The translations under genes were made by a program, and so were the position numbers. From assembly GCA_020310875.1 (NCBI GenBank), contig CM035435.1:64575336-64639335 (forward strand): a DNA stretch of 64,000 nucleotides, read 5' to 3'. Source of the DNA: Ceratopteris richardii (Eukaryota; Streptophyta; Polypodiopsida; Polypodiales; Pteridaceae). The notes beneath the pieces are model-generated. The model had not been told where the DNA came from and searched no databases. It saw only the letters and a program-made list of their open reading frames with translations. Shown here one piece after another: positions 44,801-52,552 of this stretch (the stretch's first letter is position 1; the number at the start of each line of letters is the position of its first letter).

Positions 44801-46718
44801 CACTCTTCATAGGGATGCACATACTTATGTGAAGAGTTGTGACACATGCCAACGTGCCCAATATCCGATAAGAAAAGATGAAATGCCTTTAAGGCCAATG
44901 ATGGGAGGACGTGCATTTTCAAAGTGGGGTACAGACTTTGTAGGTCCCATCAACCCCCCAGCTAGAAACTCCCATGCAGAATACATTATTGTAGCCACAG
45001 ATTACCTCACAAAGTGGGTGGAAGTAAAAGCCACGACAAAGAATGATGCTCAAACGACGACTAAGTTCTTATTCGAAAATGTGTTCACTAGATATGGGTT
45101 ACCAATAGAGTTGGTTAGTGATAGAGGTACGCACTTCTTGAATGAGGTCATTGAAAATATCCTTCAAGAATTCATGGTGATACATAAGAAGTCTGCCCCC
45201 TATCACCCACAAGCTAACGGACAAGCCGAGAGCACGAATAAGATCCTATGTAACGTATTGACGAAACTTGTAAATAATAAACGCTCGGATTGGGACAAAC
45301 AACTTCATCATGCTGTTTGGGCATACCGAGTTGCTTACAAAACGGTACTCAATGCCACCCCATTTCAGATGGTCTTCGGACAAAATGCGGTGCTACCATT
45401 AGATTTCCTAATTCCAGCTTTAAGAGTAGCACAAGAGCATGAGTGGCATGGACACGAGTTGTCCTCTAGGATCTTTGATCTAGAGCGTTTAGGTGAGACG
45501 AGGCTACGAGCAGCAGCAGGCATCTATGCTGCAAAGAAACGGCAAAAGGCATACTTTGATGCCCATGTGAAGGATAAGGGCTTGAAAGCAGGAGATCTAG
45601 TTTTAGTCTACACATTGAAACAACACGCAAGAAAGCTAGAAAAGAGAGGCTACGGACCTATGATCATTAATAGGATCTCCACGAGTGGAGCAGTACAACT
45701 AGCCACTTTAGAGGGGGATGTCCTCCCAAACTATATTAGCGGATGCAGAGTCAAGCTGTATCAGGATCCCCTCACGGAGGAAATGCTAAGCCGACTCAAT
45801 ACTGCTAAGCAACGTAAAGAGGAGGAAAAACGAATTCGAGAAGAAGCACAGGCAGAGGCCTTAGAGCGTATCAGACGAATGAAGTTGAGGAGACAAGGGA
45901 GGGATCAGCCTATGACTGACACTCAAGAGTCTCCAGGCTATCACATGGCCATGTGTGAGACTGCAGGTGAACGTACCCATAAGATAGCGGACCGACGACC
46001 TTTTGTGACCCTAGAAATAGGACAAAGAGACAGCAGCACAAGCGTGAGAGCATTAATTGATTCAGGAGCAGCCACGAGTGCAGTTCGGCTTTCTTATTGC
46101 CAACAGCTGCAATTGGAGGTAGAACCCCTAGAAGCATATCTGATAGGATTAGGAGGTGTTGAAACCCCTTGTATGGGAGAGGTGGATCTTCCCCTCTACA
46201 TACAAGAGGTCCTCATGCCAGCAAAAGTGCTAGTGTGTGAAGACGAGGATCTGACCGAACCTCTTGTCTTAGGCCAAGACTGGATCTATGATCACGCAGT
46301 CAACCTCAACCTAAGAAGTGGACTTCTTCAGGCTTGGGTAGGCCAAAGCCGTCTCACGATTGAATTAGGAAATCAAGCACTCAAACCAATAGAACAGGCA
46401 CCAACTCCTGGTCCCTCCAGGAATCCACATGAAGATAACAATGTTGTGCTTGTCCAAACTTCTATGGTGCAGAGGAATGTCAATCTTACTGAAGGTTCAG
46501 GAGCCAAGAAGGAGTTCCTAACTGATCCAAAGAAGATTCTAAACGAGAAGACCGAACATCACTCTACACGAAGGAGGCCGCTGATCAAGAGGCAGGAGCG
46601 CCAACCCGTGCAACATGGAGCATCTCGTGGCGTGAAGCAGATCTGGATACGCAAGGATGGAAAACCCACAACTCTAATAGCAGACTCTCAAGGAGACAAG
46701 AAACGTGCCTCACCATGA
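41826..46718 (+). CDS. Pol: RT, RNase H, integrase with two zinc modules, second protease-like domain
   Basis: In the same frame as gag, immediately after TAA 41823-41825, 1,630 codons, no ATG needed if read through. N-terminal 300 residues are acidic linker. RT: WVSPIVVVPKKNGKLRVCI, YSFLDGFSGYNQV, FCVMPFGLTNAPATFQRLM, catalytic YVDD at 43290-43301. RNase H: FHVHVDASNHAIGCVLAQ, TTTEREGLG, FFTDHQALLYL, LRADHLSR. Then two H2C2 zinc modules: AHEGLLGNH...CPVC (44340-44475) and AHSGAAGGH...CDTC (44719-44855). Integrase core: WGTDFVGP (44927), ELVSDRGTHF (45110) and PQANGQAEST (45220) give D, D, E. After the chromatin/GPY-like tail a second aspartic-protease-like domain has DSGA at 46059-46070 and LVLGQDWI. 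Ends at TGA 46716-46718. Integrase core and RT catalytic residues all look intact. Confidence 0.95.
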   Translation: MQIVQDWGTNSLYLQHLGVTTKVNLKDYTFRDVPPLQWNPIHKAKEDSISVHSGSSPEPSWLHEDTHLWMCKVAEEEEKRLKAREEGTPPGDRPIKDPAYTPMIFPDEEFEPHGWAEILATMDIAVNEEQWTPHCDEEGYDISVFMCQPLLEECDPSEFTEEEENDDDLESIVMDTYFDSEEHYLEDIGVLTQKEEEPLASIKTINSKKGSEGGQKKKKRKAVKQEEEESLFEVPENFKKYEVEDRKILVRMPKREAIIGEAYDNKEKTKKIVVTIEGNEERCTYIGDDLSAKEELELVALLREYRDVFAWHYRDLKGVDPEICSHTIPMTADAKPTKQKPYTYNDNYAAKIKEEIDRLIEAGFIYEIEHTEWVSPIVVVPKKNGKLRVCINLKKVNAATIRDSYPLPIIEHLLERVAGKEVYSFLDGFSGYNQVAIAPEDQHKTAFATEWGIFAFCVMPFGLTNAPATFQRLMCHVFKEFLRKSLEVYVDDLCAHSQERSYHIPELRQIFNKCRDYRVCLNPEKCVFMVRQGKILGHIVSKNGISTDEDKVRAIAELPRPRNVKEVQAFMGHCGYYRRFIHMYAIIAKPLYGLLTNFEWNEECETSFNELKRRLCTAPILTTPDWSKPFHVHVDASNHAIGCVLAQPTGEGNLDLPIAYASRQLNAAERYYTTTEREGLGMVYAVKKFRHYLLANKFKFFTDHQALLYLVNKPCNTGRLVRWFLLLMEYDFEVVVRKGRTHLRADHLSRITSGEPPQGVSDELPDAYLFNLEVVPKWANKLVPVLTFGPANKNVKTSKEEIVKSLKYQILAGSMYKQDTEGVLACCVEDDEHASWLQQAHEGLLGNHYPKQRTLQNLKRLGVYWPSMDKEIQEWIHNCPVCQKRPPVEHATLYHVSLIPHWSAPLVEFMRSGTLPNQASLARKRSMEQEAQDYALVGDNLYRRGKDGYLRLCVHESDYLKVLETAHSGAAGGHFGPDRVIKTILFSGLWWPTLHRDAHTYVKSCDTCQRAQYPIRKDEMPLRPMMGGRAFSKWGTDFVGPINPPARNSHAEYIIVATDYLTKWVEVKATTKNDAQTTTKFLFENVFTRYGLPIELVSDRGTHFLNEVIENILQEFMVIHKKSAPYHPQANGQAESTNKILCNVLTKLVNNKRSDWDKQLHHAVWAYRVAYKTVLNATPFQMVFGQNAVLPLDFLIPALRVAQEHEWHGHELSSRIFDLERLGETRLRAAAGIYAAKKRQKAYFDAHVKDKGLKAGDLVLVYTLKQHARKLEKRGYGPMIINRISTSGAVQLATLEGDVLPNYISGCRVKLYQDPLTEEMLSRLNTAKQRKEEEKRIREEAQAEALERIRRMKLRRQGRDQPMTDTQESPGYHMAMCETAGERTHKIADRRPFVTLEIGQRDSSTSVRALIDSGAATSAVRLSYCQQLQLEVEPLEAYLIGLGGVETPCMGEVDLPLYIQEVLMPAKVLVCEDEDLTEPLVLGQDWIYDHAVNLNLRSGLLQAWVGQSRLTIELGNQALKPIEQAPTPGPSRNPHEDNNVVLVQTSMVQRNVNLTEGSGAKKEFLTDPKKILNEKTEHHSTRRRPLIKRQERQPVQHGASRGVKQIWIRKDGKPTTLIADSQGDKKRASP

Positions 46719-47117
46719 AGGAACAAAGTGAAGAAGCCCCCTAGGATAACCCCTAGGCATACCATTTCTATTTGGGTTCCTAAGCGATCAATGAAGGCCA
46801 CCCCTAATGCTAGACAGATATGGGTGCCCAAGGCTTGCTTACAAGCCCAAATTACTTCACCTTCAGGCACTAGGATGAAGCAACTTTCACAAGCACTCGT
46901 GGCCAACAACTCAGAAAATGAAAAGATACCTACACCTCTCACTATCCCCACTCCCATCAACCCTAGGAATGTCTGGAAATGGGTACCCAAAAGGTCCCAA
47001 ATACATCACACTCTCATCCAGAAATCTTCACCTGTTTTTAGCTCTAAGAGCTACGACTCCTCTATCAAAGTGTGGAGAATTAAAGTGTGTACTAAACCCC
47101 CTGACCCAATTCTGTAA
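46719..47117 (+). CDS. Continuation of the pol frame with repeated WVPK motifs
   Basis: After TGA 46716-46718 the same frame stays open to TAA 47115-47117. It is basic and holds three copies of a short motif: ISIWVPKRS, RQIWVPKAC, WKWVPKRS; the end of pol has a related QIWIRKDGK. Similar motifs occur in C2 (RQIWVHK, QTWIPKI, MWIPKS at 52.6-53.05 kb) and C3 (IWVPKACL, WKWVPKHS at 58.53-58.69 kb), so the protein segment was under constraint. Function unknown. It could be the true C-terminus of Pol if the TGA (a possible CGA change) is a recent break. Between 47118 and 47347 no coding feature is seen. Confidence 0.6.
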   Translation, partial: RNKVKKPPRITPRHTISIWVPKRSMKATPNARQIWVPKACLQAQITSPSGTRMKQLSQALVANNSENEKIPTPLTIPTPINPRNVWKWVPKRSQIHHTLIQKSSPVFSSKSYDSSIKVWRIKVCTKPPDPIL

Positions 47118-47311
47118 ATCCGCCCACACTAACACAGGAGCATTCCGAGCCCATTGCATAACCAAAGTATGCATCTAGGATGACACTGACCTTTAATCAC
47201 CACTCACACCTATCACAAACACTTCACCACTAACCACTGACCTCCGGGATTGTCATGTTAGTATTGTGAAGGGAACACCATTACATCTTGTTTCCTATGC
47301 AACACTAATGT

Positions 47312-47330
47312 GCCCTTCTTCTTCCAGCAG
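47312..47330 (+). promoter_or_regulatory. Candidate 3' splice acceptor before ORF2
   Basis: GCCCTTCTTCTTCCAG|CAG, a pyrimidine tract with AG at 47326-47327, 21 bases before the ORF2 ATG (47348). In C2 an equivalent AG (TTCCAATACAG) lies directly before the ORF2 ATG at 53429. This supports expression of the downstream frame from a spliced RNA. Confidence 0.45.
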
Positions 47331-47347
47331 ATAAGCAACCTACTCTC

Positions 47348-48319
47348 ATGGCAACAGCGGCAGGCACAAGCTCTCAGGCAGGCTCGGGTGCTCCAATCAA
47401 TTGGGATGCCATGCCAGTGGAGGCCCCACCAACAGCTCGACCTGAGGAGTTCGCGAATGTGCGGAGAATTCCTATTCCAGATCCACCAAATGGCCTAACT
47501 GAAAGAGTAAAGGGGCATTCTCACTGGTTCAATGAGATGCCAGGAGATTTGGGGGACGCGGATCATATCTGGGAGTCCAAGATGGAATGTGGAGGAGTGT
47601 GGTGGACCTTCCAGTTCTTCTCACGAGAATTCGAAGCATTGCAAAATGCAGCTCCACTTCAAGATATCTGGCAAAAAGCAGGATTACAAACTTATTTCAG
47701 TGCAGCTCTGCCTAAACCAGATTTCCTCAGGTGCTACTACCTAATTGCTACGCTGAAGCCGACAGGGGATAAGGATCATTCAGGCACATTCTGGGTGCCC
47801 TCCTTGTCAAATCTGGAGGAAATGAGGAAGTTTGAATTGAATGTTACTTTAATAAGGGAAGCACTTCAGATGTATGGCACGCATGTACCTTCTGACCGTG
47901 ACCCCTTGATACTCGAGTCGATGAAAAGCAATAGAATCAAGAAGCTAAAAGAAATGTGCGCCCTCACCCCCAACATCGCTATACCTCTGCGGATGTGTCT
48001 CCAACACTTCGCATTCCCAGCTCAGGACCGCTTCACCCAACCTCACAAGAAGATATGGTATGGGTTATATCTAGCAGAGACTGGAAGCTTGCCCATTAAG
48101 ATGCCTGTATGGATCTTGGACCAAGTGTATGAGGAAGGCAAGCGGGGTGTGAGGAAGCCTACCCTACATGGCTGTTGTGCGCTCACAAGAATCATCTACA
48201 GATGTCTTGCATATGATGTGCCAGTTGCCCGAGCCCTAAAGTATGCACAACTGGAGCTGTTCAAAGGGCGGAAGTCAGGGAGCCAGCCTGCCAAACGAAT
48301 GCGTGGATCGCTCTCCTAG
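47348..48319 (+). CDS. Post-pol ORF2, 323 aa, function unknown
   Basis: Starts at ATG 47348 and ends at TAG 48317-48319. The sequence includes GHSHWFNEMPG, DIWQKAGLQTYF, PKPDFLRCYYLIATLKP, TFWVPSLS, LIREALQMYG, LQHFAFPAQDRF, WYGLYLAETGSLPIKMPVWILDQVYEEGKRG and a basic tail. No signal peptide or membrane segment, so it is not a classical envelope protein. Homologues are in C2 (53429: WTQAGIEAYLKLPIYKPNFQQCTQVINTL) and C3 (59069: LPKLNFYRCFYLITTLQP). Layout loosely recalls the plant-transposon protein domains found beside Athila-like elements (inference, weak). It is in the same frame as ORF3, separated only by this TAG, so ORF2 and ORF3 may be one protein. Confidence 0.85.
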   Translation: MATAAGTSSQAGSGAPINWDAMPVEAPPTARPEEFANVRRIPIPDPPNGLTERVKGHSHWFNEMPGDLGDADHIWESKMECGGVWWTFQFFSREFEALQNAAPLQDIWQKAGLQTYFSAALPKPDFLRCYYLIATLKPTGDKDHSGTFWVPSLSNLEEMRKFELNVTLIREALQMYGTHVPSDRDPLILESMKSNRIKKLKEMCALTPNIAIPLRMCLQHFAFPAQDRFTQPHKKIWYGLYLAETGSLPIKMPVWILDQVYEEGKRGVRKPTLHGCCALTRIIYRCLAYDVPVARALKYAQLELFKGRKSGSQPAKRMRGSLS

Positions 48320-51300
48320 GTAACGATCCCTCAAGAAGCCACGACCGAAGCTTCTCCCCGACCAGAAGCTCATGTCACACCTTTCACGATCCATCTTCAA
48401 GGAGTTCAAGCTGGGGAGGTGGTACAACCCGCTCCATCCGCCCCTCCACTACCTACCGATGCAGAGTTTGCATCTATGGCCACCTTCACGGAAGATCCAA
48501 ACTTCGATTTTGAAAGATTCTTGCAGACGGTCCCCCTATCAGACAGTGAAGATGCCCCTGACAATGTTGATCCAGGTGCATCAATCCAAAGAGAACAGCC
48601 ACGGGGCGAGACGAGCAGAGTACATGGGGAAGACATGGCACAACATCCTCTTGACCCAAACACACAAGTTCAGGACGGTGCACAAAGAAATGACCCAGAA
48701 GACAGTGAAGAGGAGGCCCCTGCCTACACGGCACAACTCAGACGGCTGTACAAGACCATCAAGCAGGTACAGAGAAGACATAAGATGACAGAAGAGGCGA
48801 ATAGAGCTCTAGTGAATCAGATGCTTCAAACCGAGAATGTCGACCCACATTTTGTGGAATCATTGAATCTATTGGCAGAGACATGTGGGATCGGGGAAGC
48901 ATTGAGGACAATGGTCTATCAGGAAAACCCTATCTATGATCAACGAAGGATTGATACACAGCCACGACGCGGGAAAATGATTCAAATGGAAGCCTCTACC
49001 GCCTTGCCTACTATAATTTCAGAGGATGTTCACATGACGAGCCCAAGTCCCACTAACGAACAAGAGGTAATTACACACGTACCATCTCCACCGCCACCTT
49101 CCATCCACCCTTCAGAACCCTTCTCCACTATCCCTTCTGAACAACCGAGATCCACCCATCATGAACCCATTGTACACACCTCCGTTTTTACATCCTTCCC
49201 TTTACCCACATCCAGCACTTCCACCCAAATTTTTGAACCTCATACCGGTCATCCGGCCACCGATCAAACCATATTAGGTCACCCTTCTTATCTCCCCACC
49301 CTTGGACAACCACTTGCCACTAGCCAGACCTTATCCCAGCCTTTTCCATCCATCCTCACCCAAACCCTATCCACCTCTCCCCTAGTAACTGCCTCACACT
49401 CAACCCAAGTCACACAACCCTCATTCTGGACAAACCTTGTAAATATACTCCAACAGGTGGATACTTATAATAAAAAGTCCCTTTCCCAACCCCACTCCCC
49501 CACATTCACTGCCACCACTATCACACCACCCACCATTCCTGTATTCACAGTGCACGAATCACACACTCTCACGTCCGATCCCATGGACATCTCACCATCC
49601 ACAGGATCACCCACCACCATTGTTATCCCAACATCACCACGTATCATTTCACTCACGTCGCCATTTCCAAGCACTATAGGCACAACATCCACTTTTCCCT
49701 TTCCCATCCCCCGACCCCTTGCATCTTCCACCTTTACCCCTGCATCCACTTCATTTAGTCATGCACTCAACACCATGCTCGAAGCTGCTGCCCAACTTAA
49801 ACAGGAATACAAGTTATTAGAAGAAAACAATAAAGAGCTATGTACATTGTCATCCCACCTCCAGGCACGTGTCACTGCCTTGGAGTTGTCTAATACGGAG
49901 TTACAGCAAGAGGTGACCACCCTCCAACAATATCAGGTGGAGCTCGAGTCCACACATACAGAGAAGAGTAGGGCAACGGAAGAACAACTTAGAAATCAGC
50001 TAGCCCGTAATGCTAGACTACAACGAAACATGGCTCTACTCCGACGCCATTTAGCGGCTGCCCAAGAAGAAAACAAAAGACTACAGCAACAAAATCAAGA
50101 CAACCTCGAAGAAGCCATGGAAAATACTCCAGGGGCACCCATTGACCCGGCTAAATTCCAAGCCATCCCCTCAGAGAATATACAACAAATATTAGAAACC
50201 TATGCCACTCTCCTAGAAGCTCATGATCAGCTTGCTGACCAAGTCAAAGACCTACAGAAAGCCCAAGTGCCTGCACCACACCAACAAGAACCTAAAGAGA
50301 TGGCCAACGCTGCAACCTCACCAGAGCCGGAATTATCAGTAGCCAGTGAAGTACTAGAGCTACGTCAGCAGGTGACCGAGTTAAAAATTAAGTTGCTACA
50401 ATATGAACGACCCCCCTCCCCACCTGATCAGCCAAGTGAACAGGAGACTATTGTTATTCCGGTGGAAGAAACATTCGAAGATAATTATGAGCCACAACCT
50501 CTTCCAGGTGGCAGGATCACTGAAGAGGGACAGGATACATATGAGGAACCCCCGTCCGCATGGATGAAGCAGGTAGAGGAGATGGGTCACACTCACGAAG
50601 AGCGTGTTGCAACTCAGATGCTAGCCATGAAAGCCATAGAGGAGACCATACTCAAGTCTGAATATTTCTCGAACTTGGCTCCTAGACGGCTGATAACTAG
50701 CTCCGAGTTACAATACAAACCTTATTTTGTATTGTTGGCCGACTACAACGCAGAGATCAGAAGAGTCACCAACAAGTGCCCTACCTTCGCCACCCAGTTC
50801 GAACCAGAAGATATACCAGAGGCAGCCAGGAAAGGGGCGATTTTTCAACCTACTTGGAGGCAAAGATTACTAGAAACATACCCGGAAATGCTGAGAACAT
50901 GGGATCACGCTCCCATGGATTTGAAGTATAACCCATGCTTTGGACCAGTACAAAGAAGACGCTCCTGGAAAGCATTCGCCATCAAGGTCCAGAACAACGT
51001 GAATTGCAAACAGTGGCTGAACTACCCCAAAATTGCACCACCGACAGGCCCACCTACAATAGCGTACATGATGGCTACCATTCGCTATTGGCTGCCACGC
51101 CTCCACCCCATGCCAGATGTTGCTGCTCAGATGATGCTCAAGATATTCGATATGATGCAGGTGGTGCTCAAAACTTTCCGCAATGTATGCCATATTCAGC
51201 CTCCGATTCCTGGCTTCATCAATGGTAATTATGACCTCCTGTATGATATGAGCACAACCCCCAGCATACGAGTTGCTTATGCATGGCACGCACGCATCAG

Positions 51301-51610
51301 ATATCTCCTTGCCTGCTATAAGCAAACTTTCGACGATATGTTTACCACGGGGTTCTGGGAGTCACACTCAGAAGTGTTCGCACCACGCCCAACCCACCTG
51401 CTACATCTATTCGAGTGTGAACAAACCATGCACTCAGAACTCTACACAACGCCACAACCGGACATACCGGGTGCAGTCAATTGGGAGACCCTCCAGAGAG
51501 ACTTGGTTCGGGGACTACGCATCAAGGAACAAGAAGTGGCAACCGACCTCCTGCATGCGTACATTGATCAAACAGTGGAGCAAAGGTCTGTCAGAGGCGA
51601 CAGACCCTAG
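48320..51610 (+). CDS. Post-pol ORF3, about 1,063-1,096 aa, coiled-coil protein of unknown function
   Basis: The frame is open from the ORF2 stop to TAG 51608-51610. The first ATG inside it is 48476, so it may be translated with ORF2 by readthrough, or the stop is a mutation. Regions: acidic/polar N-terminus; Pro/Ser/Thr-rich stretch of about 240 residues (49.05-49.77 kb); a long coiled coil (AAAQLKQEYKLLEENNKEL to LELRQQVTELKIKLLQYE, 49.78-50.41 kb); and a C-terminal domain (50.6-51.58 kb) with PYFVLLADYN, FQPTWRQRLLETYPEML, WLNYPKIAPPTGPP, MATIRYWLPRL, MMLKIFDMMQVVLKTF and HARIRYLLACYKQTFDDMF. The C-terminal domain has homologues in C1 and C2. No transmembrane or catalytic motif seen. It could be a structural, trafficking or gag-like accessory protein (inference). 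Confidence 0.85.
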   Translation, partial: VTIPQEATTEASPRPEAHVTPFTIHLQGVQAGEVVQPAPSAPPLPTDAEFASMATFTEDPNFDFERFLQTVPLSDSEDAPDNVDPGASIQREQPRGETSRVHGEDMAQHPLDPNTQVQDGAQRNDPEDSEEEAPAYTAQLRRLYKTIKQVQRRHKMTEEANRALVNQMLQTENVDPHFVESLNLLAETCGIGEALRTMVYQENPIYDQRRIDTQPRRGKMIQMEASTALPTIISEDVHMTSPSPTNEQEVITHVPSPPPPSIHPSEPFSTIPSEQPRSTHHEPIVHTSVFTSFPLPTSSTSTQIFEPHTGHPATDQTILGHPSYLPTLGQPLATSQTLSQPFPSILTQTLSTSPLVTASHSTQVTQPSFWTNLVNILQQVDTYNKKSLSQPHSPTFTATTITPPTIPVFTVHESHTLTSDPMDISPSTGSPTTIVIPTSPRIISLTSPFPSTIGTTSTFPFPIPRPLASSTFTPASTSFSHALNTMLEAAAQLKQEYKLLEENNKELCTLSSHLQARVTALELSNTELQQEVTTLQQYQVELESTHTEKSRATEEQLRNQLARNARLQRNMALLRRHLAAAQEENKRLQQQNQDNLEEAMENTPGAPIDPAKFQAIPSENIQQILETYATLLEAHDQLADQVKDLQKAQVPAPHQQEPKEMANAATSPEPELSVASEVLELRQQVTELKIKLLQYERPPSPPDQPSEQETIVIPVEETFEDNYEPQPLPGGRITEEGQDTYEEPPSAWMKQVEEMGHTHEERVATQMLAMKAIEETILKSEYFSNLAPRRLITSSELQYKPYFVLLADYNAEIRRVTNKCPTFATQFEPEDIPEAARKGAIFQPTWRQRLLETYPEMLRTWDHAPMDLKYNPCFGPVQRRRSWKAFAIKVQNNVNCKQWLNYPKIAPPTGPPTIAYMMATIRYWLPRLHPMPDVAAQMMLKIFDMMQVVLKTFRNVCHIQPPIPGFINGNYDLLYDMSTTPSIRVAYAWHARIRYLLACYKQTFDDMFTTGFWESHSEVFAPRPTHLLHLFECEQTMHSELYTTPQPDIPGAVNWETLQRDLVRGLRIKEQEVATDLLHAYIDQTVEQRSVRGDRP

Positions 51611-51621
51611 GGGGGGGAGAG
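51607..51621 (+). promoter_or_regulatory. Polypurine tract
   Basis: AGGGGGGGGAGAG directly before the 3' LTR, the primer for plus-strand DNA synthesis. It overlaps the ORF3 stop. Confidence 0.92.
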
Positions 51622-52200
51622 TGTTGACAGTATACGGGAAGAAGCAAGTACGGACACACATGCAGATCTAGCACTGAGGCAACCCTTCATTTTTTTCAAA
51701 ACCCTCACATCATTTTAAAGTGATTCTCATCACTACAAACCCTTGTAAATATCATTTCACCTTTTTGTAGCTCCATTTTGTACAAGCCGAGGAGTCCTCG
51801 AGCTTGGGGAGCCTTAGAAGTAGTTGCCTGTCGATTTTCATAATTTTTAGATCTCGTTTGGGCCCTCAAATAAGCCCTGGAACCTAATTTTTAACTAGGC
51901 CAGACACTAGGTCTGGACAGGGCCAAAGCTAGTAAAAAACTATAAATAGAGCTAGAGAGCTCATTTTTGGGGCTAGCTTCTTGTAGTTTGAGCTTGTATG
52001 AGAACTTGGTGGCAATAGAAGTGATTCCATTGTCTTACTCTCTTTGTTCTTGCCGTGTGTGCGCGTGTGCGTGTATGTGTGTGCATGCTTGTGTGCTTCT
52101 CACTCACGCACTTGTGCTTCCACTTGCTCTTGGTCTTCATACCATCCTCACGTCTTCCCGGATTGACATTAAAGGAGGTGCTACTCATCACTGAGCTACA
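51622..52200 (+). repeat. Gypsy giant 3' LTR
   Basis: 579 bp, the partner of 35648-36226. It has the same TATA element at 51941-51948 and is followed by the ATGGT duplication at 52201-52205. Confidence 0.97.
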
Positions 52201-52550
52201 ATGGTTCTGCTACTACCCTTATTGGTGTGAAGGGTTCCGATTCTTCAACTGTATTTTCAACCTTTTCTTCCTTGGGGTTCTTTAATAGGACCTCTCCCAT
52301 TAGCAAAGTCTCTTTGATTTGGATATTAGATGCTTCATTCAATTTAATAATATGTACTCCTTCTTGAGATGCGACTTGCTTTGTGGTGTCCTTGATATTG
52401 TCATCCGATGTTCGATCTCTCTTTGTGCCTTCCATGCCAAAGTCATCATTCACTTGATTTAATTCTTCCCATTGACCATCGTCTTTTGAATCACTTCTAA
52501 TATCCACATTTAGCATCAAGGTGTCTTGTAATTCGGCTACAAGGAGCCAT
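52201..52550 (-). pseudogene. C1 element: N-terminal part of ORF3 homologue
   Basis: On the minus strand: DTLMLNVDIRSD, ELNQVNDDF, VHIIKLNEASNIQIKETLL, PFTPIRVVAEP, ending at the gypsy insertion. It matches C2 at 54.63-54.93 kb (DTLNTDIKID, EPNQVQQS, HIIQLNEKTKISHKETS, LPIWVVAEPS). The homology stops near 52550, where sequence in the opposite orientation starts. Confidence 0.78.
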
Positions 52551-52552
52551 AC

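Larger units (their letters stand above)
35648..52200 (+). mobile_element. Complete Ty3/gypsy retrotransposon, 16,553 bp, with two post-pol coding modules
   Basis: Identical-length LTRs (579 bp), a 5-bp TSD, a tRNA-Asp primer site and a polypurine tract define a structurally complete plus-strand element. It is inserted into the old element C1: the codons on each side (VVAEP from 52.2 kb, SPMDV from 35.64 kb) match contiguous sequence in C2 at 54.92 kb. By eye the LTRs differ at five of 579 sites (about 0.9%), so this is the youngest datable insertion in the window. Order: LTR, about 1.6-kb leader, gag-protease, RT-RNase H, duplicated integrase zinc modules, integrase core, second protease-like domain, WVPK region, ORF2, ORF3, LTR. 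The primer site and domain order point to the Athila/Tat side of plant gypsy elements (inference). Confidence 0.97.

Noticed and set aside
47348..48319. ORF2 as a retroviral-type envelope gene because of its position after pol
   Set aside because: No signal peptide, transmembrane segment, cleavage site or Cys-rich ectodomain is visible.
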